A stretch of DNA of 64,000 nt from UBA11986 sp963734955 (lineage in GTDB: Bacteria; Bacteroidota; Ignavibacteria; UBA10030; UBA6906). The notes below the pieces were generated by a model that saw nothing but the letters and a program-made list of their open reading frames with translations, made no database searches and was not told the DNA's origin. Positions 45,166 through 53,816 of the stretch are shown piece by piece (position 1 is the stretch's first letter; every line of letters starts with the position of its first letter). The position numbers were made by a program, and so were the translations under genes. The stretch lies in the NCBI GenBank assembly GCA_963734955.1, contig CAVTJO010000016.1, forward strand, positions 205,221-269,220, in the 5' to 3' direction.

Positions 45166-46665
45166 TTACATTTGCAGCATGATTTCAAACCTGCCGCTCG
45201 AGAGAAACTTGTTGTCCTGTGTTACCCCGGCCACGGTGATCCCCCGCTGGTACGTCCCGAATCCTCCGAGCACGAACACAAGTCGCCTTCCAACTGCGAT
45301 CTGATAGGTCGCTCCGAATGCACCCGCCGTCTGGTTGAAGTTGTCCTTGCTGTACCTTCCTCCCAACTCAAACAACAATTGTTGACGCGTATCGTCGAAG
45401 AACAACTCGTATCCGATTGTCGCACCGGCCATGTTGTCTGCCGAATTGCTCAGTGCGGACCCATATTGACCGAGTCCAACTCCCGCGAAAAGGACTCCTG
45501 CCTGCGGCGCAAGCGGGCCTCCAACTGACGGGTCCCGCGCAGCCGACCGGAACTTACCAATGCCGGCGAACAGAGCGAGGTACACAAAGTTGTTACTTCC
45601 CCGTGGCGTCCAGGAAATGTCCGAATGAGCCAATGCACCACGTGTATTCGTCTCCGTCATCTTGCCAACGGGGGCGGAACCGAGAACCCGGAACGTGGTA
45701 TTCAATCCGCCCCATCTCTGGATTGTGCTGATACCCGCGTATATGCCTCTCCCAACTGCTTCATTTGCATTCACGAACACCGCGTCGACTGCGATTGTGC
45801 TGTGCCGGTAGTCGCTTTCGGTGAACAGTCCAACCAGTGACCCCTTTTCATCCAGCGCGTTCCCCGGCAATCCGTTTCGATTGACCTGCTTCCAGGCGTA
45901 CAGCAATGTCCATCGAAAGTTGATTGCTGAAAAGATCTTCCAGTTTATTTTTGTGATGCCGGCAGCGTCGAGGTTGTCGTTGATCAGCATTCCATCCTGA
46001 AAGCTTATGGCTTGACGACCAACGGAGAAGCCATAATCCCACCCATGCCGATCACTCGGGTCGAGGAACGGGAAGAGCTCGCCAAAGTCCCCCTCAAAAA
46101 AGAGCGTCGTGATTTCCGCATTGATGTCCCTGTCATTGAACGCCTTGCCGTTGGCAGGTTTGGGATCAATGGTGTAGCTCGTGAACCGTCCGCCTCTGTC
46201 AAGCGGTCTGATTCCTGCAACGATCCGTTCGGTAAATGTCAGGTAGAGATTCGCAAACAGGTCGATTCGGTTGGCCCACTCCGACAGACGCGATGCAGGT
46301 GATTCAAATGTCTGGACTCCGGTACGAATATTTCCGAAGACCATCAGATACGGTTGCCACACTGCGCCGCCGGGAATTGTAAATCCCTGATCGATCGGGC
46401 CCGTTCCGAGGAAATGCTGGCCAATCTCAAGAAGGGGTGCAGGACGTTCGGGAAAATCGTCAAGCTGTAATGGCGTATATTTGTTCGAAAGGCGGCTATT
46501 GCTCTCGGCTCCCCCGGGATCGGGGGCGGGTGCCGCAGCAGTGGGGGTCTTCCCTTCATCATCTCCGGATGCGCTGGCTGGATCAGGGAGAAAAGCAAAA
46601 GCGAGCGCAAGCAGCAATCCAATCTTCAATTGTCCATTCAAGCGGAAGAGTGTCATTGGGTGCAT
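45166..46665 (-). CDS. Outer-membrane beta-barrel protein of the cytochrome operon
   Basis: 499 residues from ATG 46665, which yields a signal peptide (KIGLLLALAFAFLPDPASA); the longer frame to 46719 starts with a TTG and lacks one. An Asp/Glu/Pro-rich spacer is followed by barrel-like strands (VGRQAISFQDGMLIND near 215-235, NNFVYLALFAGIGKF, QQLLFELGGRYSKDNF), ending RFEIMLQM. The GRQxxxxxDG element occurs in alginate-export/porin-type barrels. Its place between the pentahaem and octahaem cytochrome genes makes it a candidate outer-membrane pore for a porin-cytochrome assembly. That link is contextual and no barrel-haem contact can be seen. Confidence 0.72.
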   Translation of the reverse strand: MHPMTLFRLNGQLKIGLLLALAFAFLPDPASASGDDEGKTPTAAAPAPDPGGAESNSRLSNKYTPLQLDDFPERPAPLLEIGQHFLGTGPIDQGFTIPGGAVWQPYLMVFGNIRTGVQTFESPASRLSEWANRIDLFANLYLTFTERIVAGIRPLDRGGRFTSYTIDPKPANGKAFNDRDINAEITTLFFEGDFGELFPFLDPSDRHGWDYGFSVGRQAISFQDGMLINDNLDAAGITKINWKIFSAINFRWTLLYAWKQVNRNGLPGNALDEKGSLVGLFTESDYRHSTIAVDAVFVNANEAVGRGIYAGISTIQRWGGLNTTFRVLGSAPVGKMTETNTRGALAHSDISWTPRGSNNFVYLALFAGIGKFRSAARDPSVGGPLAPQAGVLFAGVGLGQYGSALSNSADNMAGATIGYELFFDDTRQQLLFELGGRYSKDNFNQTAGAFGATYQIAVGRRLVFVLGGFGTYQRGITVAGVTQDNKFLSSGRFEIMLQM

Positions 46666-46715
46666 GACAAATACATTTCTTTTAGACGTGATGATTGATG
46701 GTGACCTCGGTTTGC

Positions 46716-48518
46716 TCAAAGTTTTCCTCGTTTCAGCACAAGCTCGCGTTCTCCTATCACGATATATCCGGCAAGAACACCATTCGCGATATCGCGTGGC
46801 GTCATGAAATAGTCGAACCCGACGTCCTTGATCTCATTGATCAGATTGATCGGTACCATGCCATTAACGATTTCGACCCTTGCCTTGTACGGCGGAGTGG
46901 ATCTCGCCAGGGCTGATTCGTCGACCTCATAGCTGGCCCAGTCACTCGAGAGAGGTGAGATCACCCTGCGATGCTTCCTTGCGCCTGTCGGGCGACCGAG
47001 CAGAAACGTGGAAGACGTTGACGGACGAAGGAAGGGCGAAGGACTCGGCGAATAGTTGATCGGCAGAACCTGTTCGCGTTCGCCGCCGCGCACCATTCGC
47101 ACAAGGAATTTTGACTGGAGGCTGAACAGATAGTCGTCTGCCGGAAGCTCCCCGTTGTGGACGTAGAGGGAATGTTCATCCCTCAGGTCGCCGTTCGGAT
47201 CGAAATCGCCGGACTTGAACACGGTATCGCCTTTGCTATCCGTTACTGAGACGCGAAGAAACACCACACGCTCCGCATCGAATCCCGTCGGGGTACCGTG
47301 TCCATCGGTCGCATTTTTGAACTCCACATCAAACTTGATTCCTCCCTGGTCCGCCCGGTCAACATCGATATCACCGATCTGGTATCCCGTCGAGAGGATT
47401 TGCTTACGCTGGGACTTGATGGTGTCGAGAAGCGCGAGGTTCTCACGGATAATCAGTCGGGCACGGCGTCGGTCATCGGCAGACTTCCAACGTTCGGGAA
47501 ACTCGTAGTTTGACGGGACATTCTTCTCAAACTCAATCGACCCCCACCCTTCCTGATATTTGAACGTGAGCCAATCACGAATCTCCGCGAGCGCCGACGC
47601 TTTCGTGTTGTGCGGGAAGATGCCGGGATGAATCACCGAGTAATCCGGTCCTGCGAACATGTGGTTTGTCCTTCGGCGTGGCGCGGTCGGGGTACCATTG
47701 ACGATTGCGGCGGGACCTGTAGCATAGCCCGATTTCTTTCCGGGAACAAGTCCCATGTGACAATCCTGACACGTGACCCCATCGCCGGAGGCGGGCGATG
47801 TCTTGAAGTCGCTGAATGCCTCTTCGAGCCTGAAGCCGTTGACAAGGTTGACGTCATGGCATGTTGAGCAGAAACCTGGCTCTCGCATTTGTTCCAGCTT
47901 CAGAACGTCGGTGTGGATATTCAATCCCACCTTTCCGCGTTCTGTATTGACGATCCCACTCGCAATCACCTTCTTCAATTGTTCATTCCCTGTTGGTCCG
48001 GTGATGCGGTGGAAGATGTCGCCTTCGACAATTGCCAGTCGCCCGCTCACTTTGCCATACGGTTTCTCAAGCCTGTGGCAGACAATGCATGTCACACCTT
48101 CGCGCGAGGCGGAGAAGCGATCCATGTTCGACTTGAATTCCTCTTCTCCGGCATTCATTCCCACCTGTGTGTGACATCGAATGCAGAAATCGCCGTTCGT
48201 CCCGTTCGTCAGTTTTGTTGTGGTCGCCTGCATCGCGTTGAAGACCGGACTCAACTGCGCATAGGCGTGGGATGACACAGACCATTCGCGATACTGCTCC
48301 GGATGACACGTCCTGCACGTTGTTGCCGAGGGATACCGCGCCTCAAGCAGAAGGGCGAGCGAGTCCTTCTCTGCCTTCCCGGCTGCGCCCAACGTTCCTC
48401 CACTGTTCTGCGCCGAAGAGAATTCAACTCCCCACAGGAGAGACACCATCAATGCGCACCAGACCAGCACATAACGGATTGACATTCGACTGACGTGGAA
48501 ATGACTCGAGCCGATCAT
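46716..48518 (-). CDS. Pentahaem cytochrome c (c554-like)
   Basis: 600 residues; ATG 48518 with AAGGAG eight bases upstream, then a long signal peptide (YVLVWCALMVSLLWGVEFSSA). Five CxxCH sites: CRTCHPEQYREW near 70, CIRCH, CIVCH, CSTCH and CQDCH, all before residue 260. The pattern CxxCH-PEQYREW is that of the cytochrome c554/c-prime family. Residues 270-600 have no haem and read as beta-rich (GDIDVDRADQGGIKFDVEFKN), including a HGTPTGFDAER segment. It is the first gene of the operon, probably periplasmic or outer-membrane-facing. Stop at 46716 precedes the barrel gene by 50 bp. Confidence 0.88.
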   Translation of the reverse strand: MIGSSHFHVSRMSIRYVLVWCALMVSLLWGVEFSSAQNSGGTLGAAGKAEKDSLALLLEARYPSATTCRTCHPEQYREWSVSSHAYAQLSPVFNAMQATTTKLTNGTNGDFCIRCHTQVGMNAGEEEFKSNMDRFSASREGVTCIVCHRLEKPYGKVSGRLAIVEGDIFHRITGPTGNEQLKKVIASGIVNTERGKVGLNIHTDVLKLEQMREPGFCSTCHDVNLVNGFRLEEAFSDFKTSPASGDGVTCQDCHMGLVPGKKSGYATGPAAIVNGTPTAPRRRTNHMFAGPDYSVIHPGIFPHNTKASALAEIRDWLTFKYQEGWGSIEFEKNVPSNYEFPERWKSADDRRRARLIIRENLALLDTIKSQRKQILSTGYQIGDIDVDRADQGGIKFDVEFKNATDGHGTPTGFDAERVVFLRVSVTDSKGDTVFKSGDFDPNGDLRDEHSLYVHNGELPADDYLFSLQSKFLVRMVRGGEREQVLPINYSPSPSPFLRPSTSSTFLLGRPTGARKHRRVISPLSSDWASYEVDESALARSTPPYKARVEIVNGMVPINLINEIKDVGFDYFMTPRDIANGVLAGYIVIGERELVLKRGKL

Positions 48519-49156
48519 ATGTTCTCCTTGAAGGGTTCCTTACGATAAAGTTGTTGTGATATGCAGCGGGAGGGGTGCCTGCCGTATCCCGAGGTTGCGG
48601 GAACCGAAAACTACTGCCGATGAAAACTGCGAATGTCTGGAGAGACAAAGAGGGTGGAATCGAGATGCGAAAGGGGGAAGCGGTACGAACAGGTGGCTGC
48701 AGGTGCACTGCGATTGTTTTATGCATCTGATCCGTAGAGCTTTTTGATGCGGTGGCCCGATGAGCACCGTCATTAGTGAAAGAACAGTAGAACGCGAATC
48801 CAAAATAGTCGTTCTCTCCAATATAGTCAAGAACCAATGTCGGCGTGAGCACGAATTGTCCGCGACTGAGGCCCCTCGGTGGTGCATATGCCTCGTTGGT
48901 ATGGGCATCGAATGGCGGCATATACACTTTTTTGTGTAGAGTTCTTAAACAACCCGGAGAAAGAAAGGTTGGTTTTGCAAGGGAAGACAGAAACTCACAT
49001 CCGGCCAGGCACCGCTGTCGAGTTCGGGATTACAAGGATCGGAGACCAAGAGAGTCCCTCAATTGTTGGAGTGAAGACGGCTCATGAGATGATAGCCGCA
49101 AGGACCCAGAAGCATGGCCTTGGGGGTATTGCTTCTAAAGAAGTGTGCTGCTGTAG
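48519..49156. other. 638-bp region upstream of the cytochrome operon, no clear gene
   Basis: This stretch should hold the promoter of the cytochrome operon (minus, from 48518). A plus-strand frame from about 48879 to the antisense end of the next gene has a protein-like middle (VEFLNNPEKERLVLQ, then an EFGITR segment). However, it runs on antisense into the 66-residue gene, lacks a ribosome site, and I do not call it. No terminator or repeat is obvious. Confidence 0.5.
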
Positions 49157-49357
49157 CTACTTCCCATCGACAAATTTCTTCAGCTTCTGGATAGCATCCT
49201 GGACAACCTTCGAAACGGCATCGACATCTTCGGCTATCTGGGGTCCGATTGTCTTCTGAACATGGTCCTTTTCAAGCTCAAGGATGTACAATGCAACCTG
49301 CCTCCGCTCTTTCGCCGGTAGCCCTCTGATTGCCGACTTTATTTCTTCCAGATCCAT
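49157..49357 (-). CDS. Small helical protein of unknown function
   Basis: 66 residues from ATG 49357 (DLEEIKSAIRGLPAKER start). It is wholly helical and highly charged, with an 'EIKSAIRGLPAKERRQ' N-terminal segment that resembles the short N-terminal helices of small antitoxin-type or addiction-module proteins. A second helix follows (VSKVVQDAIQKLKKFVD). No toxin-like partner lies next to it: the next gene on the strand begins far away and the preceding one is a secreted repeat protein ending 42 bp upstream. Function cannot be given. The longer frame from 49393 lacks a ribosome site. Confidence 0.6.
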   Translation of the reverse strand: MDLEEIKSAIRGLPAKERRQVALYILELEKDHVQKTIGPQIAEDVDAVSKVVQDAIQKLKKFVDGK

Positions 49358-49399
49358 ATACGATGTCCTCGGGTTACTTTTGGTTAGTATCACCTGATA

Positions 49400-50647
49400 C
49401 TATTTCATCAGCACAAGCTTGTTCACATTCGTGTACTTCACGTTTCCTTGTGCATCCGTGACACTGAAGCGTGCGAAGTAGATGCCGCCAGCCAGGTTGG
49501 ATGCATCCCACGTTACGGTATGGTTGCCTGCTTCCTTATAGCCCTGTACGAGTCCGGCGATTTTCCTCCCCAGAACATCGTACACATCCAACGAGACCTG
49601 ACCCCCCTGTGGCAAATCAAACTCGATTTGAGTGGATGGATTGAAGGGGTTGGGATAGTTCTGGAACAACGTGTATATCGTGGGAACAACATCATGAGGC
49701 TGAGATGAGACACTCACCGGTTGATCAGTCCGAAAGACGCCGCCCCCGGCGGTACCTGCATACACATACCTTGCCGAATCGACCGCAAGAGCATACACAA
49801 AAAGATTCGTGAGCCCGCTGTTGATGGCACTCCACGACACCCCGTTGTTCGTGGATCGGAAAACACCGTCGCCGGATGTCCCTGCATAAAGGTCACCACG
49901 GGGATGCGTGCACAAAGACACGATAGAGATTGTGCTCAGGCCAGTCACCGCAGACCACGACTGCCCTGCATTCGTGGAACGGAAGAGTCCCCCGGTGTTC
50001 GTACCCACAAACACATGACCCGAGAGACCCACAGTGATCGATCGGGTGAGAAGATCTCCAAGACCGGAGTTCGATTGCCCCCAGCTGTCTCCATTGTTTG
50101 TGGAGATGAACATCCCTGCCCCATCGGTTCCTGCGAAGATTGTCGACGGGCTCACATACGCCAGTACCACCATGTCAAGGGATGTCAATCCGTTGGTGAG
50201 TTGCGACCAGTTCGCTCCAAAATCCGTTGAGCGAAACAGACCATTGACGTCGGTGCCTGCAAACACATGCCTGCTGCTGTTGGTTGCGATGGCCAGAACA
50301 AGAGCGTCGGGAAAACCGTTGTTGATGGGAGCCCACGAAGTGCCAGCGTCGGTGGACAAGAACACACCATGAGCGGTGCCCGCGTACATGTATGCCTGAT
50401 CAAGAGCGAGTGTCTGAACCTCGATAGTCCCCGGAGGTATGAGGGGAGTCCAAAGATTCCCGTGATTCGTCGACCGGTATCCTCCCTCCGATGTACCCAG
50501 GAACAGATCCCCATTCGCAGCCACGACAATTGCCCGTGCGAGCGTATCAGTTCCAAGCCCGTTGTTGACAGGTTGCCACGAAATTTGCGCTGCGGCGCGC
50601 GAGAAAAAAAAGCCGAACAGAAATGTGCTCAGCAGAACGTTTTTCAT
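49400..50647 (-). CDS. Secreted BNR/WD-like repeat protein with C-terminal sorting domain
   Basis: 415 residues. Signal peptide (VLLSTFLFGFFFSRAAA) then about six repeats of roughly 40 residues with the form F-A-G-T-x-x-G-x-F-x-S-T-x-x-G-x-S-W, characteristic of BNR/photosynthesis-stability-factor (YCF48-like) propellers. The C-terminus has PNPFNPSTQIEFDLP and an altered ending (KYTNVNKLVLMK) relative to the usual RKLLLLK. The repeats suggest a six-bladed propeller, but they are also common in uncharacterised surface proteins of this group. An AGGAGT ribosome site lies upstream. Confidence 0.85.
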   Translation of the reverse strand: MKNVLLSTFLFGFFFSRAAAQISWQPVNNGLGTDTLARAIVVAANGDLFLGTSEGGYRSTNHGNLWTPLIPPGTIEVQTLALDQAYMYAGTAHGVFLSTDAGTSWAPINNGFPDALVLAIATNSSRHVFAGTDVNGLFRSTDFGANWSQLTNGLTSLDMVVLAYVSPSTIFAGTDGAGMFISTNNGDSWGQSNSGLGDLLTRSITVGLSGHVFVGTNTGGLFRSTNAGQSWSAVTGLSTISIVSLCTHPRGDLYAGTSGDGVFRSTNNGVSWSAINSGLTNLFVYALAVDSARYVYAGTAGGGVFRTDQPVSVSSQPHDVVPTIYTLFQNYPNPFNPSTQIEFDLPQGGQVSLDVYDVLGRKIAGLVQGYKEAGNHTVTWDASNLAGGIYFARFSVTDAQGNVKYTNVNKLVLMK

Positions 50648-50772
50648 TGCAACTCCTGTCTTTTGTGTTCGTGGACGCGAGATATCACGCCAACTACTTT
50701 GTGAGCGACCTGAATGTCAACATGGAGAATCAATTCCAGAGTGATCGTGAATTGCCACCTCCGGGGAAACAT

Positions 50773-50922
50773 CTAACAAACAGAGAGTGCCCTGTGGACA
50801 GCCATTGCCAGCTCGTTTTCTGTCGAATACTTCATGCCCCTAATAATCTCCCACACCATCTCCTTGTTGAGATTGAGCAGACTTGCAACAGACTCCGCAT
50901 CTGCGTGAGTAGCCTCTTTCAT
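50773..50922 (-). CDS. Small 49-residue protein of unknown function
   Basis: 49 codons from ATG 50922 (starting MKEATHADAESVASLL) to TAG at 50773, with a good AAGGAG ribosome site six bases upstream. The sequence is a compact helix-turn-helix-like pattern: LLNLNKEMVWEI, a GMKYST turn, then ENELAMAVHRAL, ending in a single Cys. The AAGGAG falls in the last codons of a weaker minus-strand frame that ends at 50927. I cannot assign a function; it could be a regulatory microprotein. Confidence 0.5.
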   Translation of the reverse strand: MKEATHADAESVASLLNLNKEMVWEIIRGMKYSTENELAMAVHRALSVC

Positions 50923-50926
50923 GGAT

Positions 50927-51431
50927 TCACTCCTTTTGTGTGATAAGGAAAGTCAGGGTTGCTTCCGCTGGTGAGTTACGGGTGAACGGCTTAAAGTGTG
51001 CTGCTTTGGAATTTGTCAGAGCGGTGAGAGGAACGTGAACAAAAGCTGCAGTGCTGGGTGGGAATGCAGCATACGGATGATCGGTCGAACACATAGTTCC
51101 AAGGGTGCAGCAAGAAGCCATGAAATTCGACCGTGAGATAGAAGCAGGGAAAGAACAGTTTTCGATTTGCCGCAGAACGAAGAACTCAGCGACTTTCACC
51201 AAAGTAGAAAACCAAATCCGTATTGTCAACGATAACGAGGAGATTTTCTTCGTTGAGGTCGTCCGGCGTGTAAGCTTTCTCTACAGCTTGGCCGGTACAC
51301 GTGACGGAGAACGCCCCAATCATCCACCGCGTCCACGTGTCGCGGCAGACTGTTGTCACAACAAACGGATCCTCGTCAATTGCAAGAGCGAGATTGAACA
51401 CAGCCCCTATGCCCCTTCTGCAAAGTGATCC
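50927..51431 (-). pseudogene. Possible gene remnant broken by repeats (low confidence)
   Basis: Two overlapping minus-strand frames (51431-51186, 51229-50927) read protein-like when joined by a slip near 51200: NLALAIDEDPFVV, ENLLVIVDNTDLVF, then HFKPFTRNSPAEATLTF. This ends TQKE just before the ribosome site of the 49-residue gene. The upstream end runs into the interspersed repeat that begins near 51430, so a larger gene may have been cut by repeat insertion. An antisense frame on the plus strand (51105-51428) is equally long, so strand choice is weak. Confidence 0.25.
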
Positions 51432-52388
51432 TGAGCGACCCCGAGCGAACTGAGTGAGCGAGTCGAGGGAGAGTCGACGGATGACTGCTCGTGACATGCC
51501 TTCGACTCCGTCGCAACTGAGAATCGTCTGCGACGTCGCTCAGCATGACGAGGATGGATAAACCTTCTGCAAAGTCATCCTGAGCGACCCCGAGCGAACT
51601 GAGTGAACGAGTCGAGGGGGAGTCGAAGGATGACTGCTCGTGACATGCTTCGAGTCCGTCACGGCCGAGATTCGCCGTTTCGGTCGCCCAACATGACGAT
51701 GGGGACGGACAAACTCCCATCTGCGAATGCCACGCCTCGATTTCGCTCGGCGTGACCGATGTTTGATAGAATCACCACTGGTGGGGCAAGCATTCTTGCT
51801 TGCCTACACTCTCCCAACGTGCCGACAAGAATGTCGGCACTACCTGTGGTAGTTCGTGTCCAGCTGACATGCTTCGACTCCGTCGCAACTGAGAATCGTT
51901 TGCGATGTCGCTCAGCATGACGAAGGGGATAAACCCTCTGCAAAGTCATCCTGAGCGACCCCGAGCGAGCGAACTGAGTGAGCGAGTCGAGGGGGAGTCG
52001 AAGGGTGAACCGCCAAGGCGCCAAGAATGCCTTTGGAACGATCGCCGCTTAACGTGAGAAAAACGAGATTGCTTCGTCGCTGAAAATCACTCCTCCCAAT
52101 GACTATGTGGTTGGGTGTCATGGCGAGCGATTTCTGCGAAGTCCGTCCCGCTTGCGGGACGAGACCTCAATTCATTGGGCAATCTCTGTTTACTTCAACC
52201 ATCACTCGCTCCCTTATGCCCGCTGGGCCCTGTCCCCTTGACATGTTTCGACTCCCTCACGGCTGAGATTCGCCGTTTCGGTCGCTCAACATGACGCGGG
52301 TAGCAAAAATCCTTCACTGTATGTCATTCTGAGACACGTTTCTCAGTGGAAAATGCCGAAGGCATCCCTGGTGCCGAGATAGTCTCTG
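51428..52388. repeat. Palindrome-rich interspersed repeat island 1
   Basis: No gene. A mosaic of repeated modules: the 'CATCCTGAGCGACCCCGAG...GAGTCGAAGGATG' imperfect palindrome (near 51428, 51568, 51947), a 'GACATGCTTCGACTCCGTC...TCAGCATGACG' module (51495, 51640, 51868), the hairpin GGCAAGCA-TTCT-TGCTTGCC (51785-51804), the hairpin TGCCGACA-AGAA-TGTCGGCA (51820-51839) and GTCCCGC-TT-GCGGGAC (52144-52159). Similar modules recur at 54359-55165, 56215-57035 and 59230-60520. Confidence 0.85.
51992..52296 (+). repeat. Long direct repeat, copy A
   Basis: About 305 bp from GGGAGTCGAAGG to CAACATGACG, matching 54447-54752 on the same strand with only scattered differences. It contains the GTCCCGC-TT-GCGGGAC hairpin. 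The two copies flank the secreted-protein gene 52389-53816. Confidence 0.85.
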
Positions 52389-53816
52389 TCACTTCAACAA
52401 TAGAAGCTTCCTGCTACCTACGAAATCACCCGTCTGAAGACGATAGAAATAGACGCCACTTGTCACGTGGACCGCTTTCCACTCGACGGATTTGTACCCG
52501 GGGTTCTGTTCTTCGTCCACCAGGGTGGCTACTTCCTGACCGAGGGCGTCGAATACCTTGAGACTCACATGGGTCTTTCCTGGCAGATCGTAGTTGATTG
52601 TTGTGGTCGGGTTGAAGGGATTCGGATAGTTGTTGTGAAGCGCGGTCTTATCTGGAATCGGCAGCTCCGGAGGAACACCCGCACTTCCCGGCGTCGTAAA
52701 AGACAACCCGACGCTGCGGAAGGTCCCATAGGTGTTCTGTGTGACCGCCCTGCAGTAGTATGTTGTCTGCGGTTGCATACCTGCAATGATCTCAGCGAAC
52801 TCAATAGCTTCAAATCCGTCTCCAAGGAGCGAACTGCTTGAGGTGTCGCCATACTGCGGACTCAACCCCCACTCAAACCAACCTCTCGAAGGAACTCCAC
52901 ATGGATTGAAGAGGGCCTTGAGCCGTGCACGATTTGCAGCCAGGCTGTCCGCCGTGAGGGACTGAACCAGGCGCGGCTTCTCTGCGCGAATCATCAATAC
53001 GTTGAGAGGAAGAGCGATCGTTACACTGTTCTGCACCTTCATGTCCACATTCACAAATGTTCCCCCGAACAAATCAGTCATCCTGACATCGCCCGCGTAT
53101 TTTCCCGCAAGCGGCGTCCACGAGAGTTCAACGGGATAACCTCCTGAGCTTACCTGAAACGCAACCTGGTACGAATCAACCTGCGCCGAGTCTCTGTACT
53201 GGCGAAAATCAAATTGAAGTCCTTGGTCCATGCAATTAGTGTTGCGCCCGCGCGGATCTGTCATCCTCAAATCGATAAGGCCCGACGGCGGAACAGGGGG
53301 CAACCAGTACTCGCCCAGGGCACGATCAAGGCAATACGTACCCAGTGGATGCGCCCCAAAGCGTGCCGGGATGGCAATGCGAACCCCACCGTGGTCAACA
53401 TAGTCTATCTCCACAACAACCCCACCATTGGCGGAATCCGGTCTGCTCACAAAATACCACCGTTCACCGTATTGCGTCGGATGGCCGGGAGATGAGACCC
53501 ATGTCTTGTACTGGTAGGTTGTGTAGGGAATCAGAGTTGGTGAATGAAGTGTAACCACTGCACTGACGACAGTGTCGGAGACATGTGCTCCAAAGAAGGA
53601 ACCCATTTCGTATTGGTCCGTTCGTCCGAGGAGAAAGCCCACATCAACGGATGTTCCTCTGGGATAACAGATGGCGCGCAATATCGCCGAGGTTGTCGAT
53701 ATCGAATCCGGGGGTCGGGTTACCACACCGTAGTATTGACTCAGCCCCATCGAGGGAACGACAAGGATGAACACAAATAGGTACGCTACGCATACGCAAG
53801 TACGCTTGATCTTCAT
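52389..53816 (-). CDS. Secreted protein with Ig-like domain and C-terminal sorting domain
   Basis: 475 residues; ATG 53816 has GGAGG upstream and a signal peptide (VCVAYLFVFILVVPSMG). The frame extends 63 codons further upstream but without these features. A fibronectin-III-like segment follows (TTSAILRAICYPRG, TVVSAVVTLHS, YQYKTWVSS), repeated near 340-420 (RARLKALFNPCGVP, TYYCRAVTQNTYGT), with a unique beta-rich part between. The end has PNPFNPTTTINYDLP and ends SRKLLLLK. No catalytic motif is seen. The gene is flanked by 305-bp direct repeats and sits alone in repeat-rich DNA. Confidence 0.82.
   Translation of the reverse strand: MKIKRTCVCVAYLFVFILVVPSMGLSQYYGVVTRPPDSISTTSAILRAICYPRGTSVDVGFLLGRTDQYEMGSFFGAHVSDTVVSAVVTLHSPTLIPYTTYQYKTWVSSPGHPTQYGERWYFVSRPDSANGGVVVEIDYVDHGGVRIAIPARFGAHPLGTYCLDRALGEYWLPPVPPSGLIDLRMTDPRGRNTNCMDQGLQFDFRQYRDSAQVDSYQVAFQVSSGGYPVELSWTPLAGKYAGDVRMTDLFGGTFVNVDMKVQNSVTIALPLNVLMIRAEKPRLVQSLTADSLAANRARLKALFNPCGVPSRGWFEWGLSPQYGDTSSSSLLGDGFEAIEFAEIIAGMQPQTTYYCRAVTQNTYGTFRSVGLSFTTPGSAGVPPELPIPDKTALHNNYPNPFNPTTTINYDLPGKTHVSLKVFDALGQEVATLVDEEQNPGYKSVEWKAVHVTSGVYFYRLQTGDFVGSRKLLLLK

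Noticed and set aside
48540..48927. Minus-strand frames upstream of the pentahaem cytochrome as a gene
   Set aside because: No ribosome site, composition unlike a protein (Ser/Pro/Arg-rich), overlap in two frames and extension into the cytochrome leader.
51105..51428. Plus-strand gene in the first repeat island
   Set aside because: Antisense to equally plausible minus-strand frames and running into the repeat; no supporting feature.
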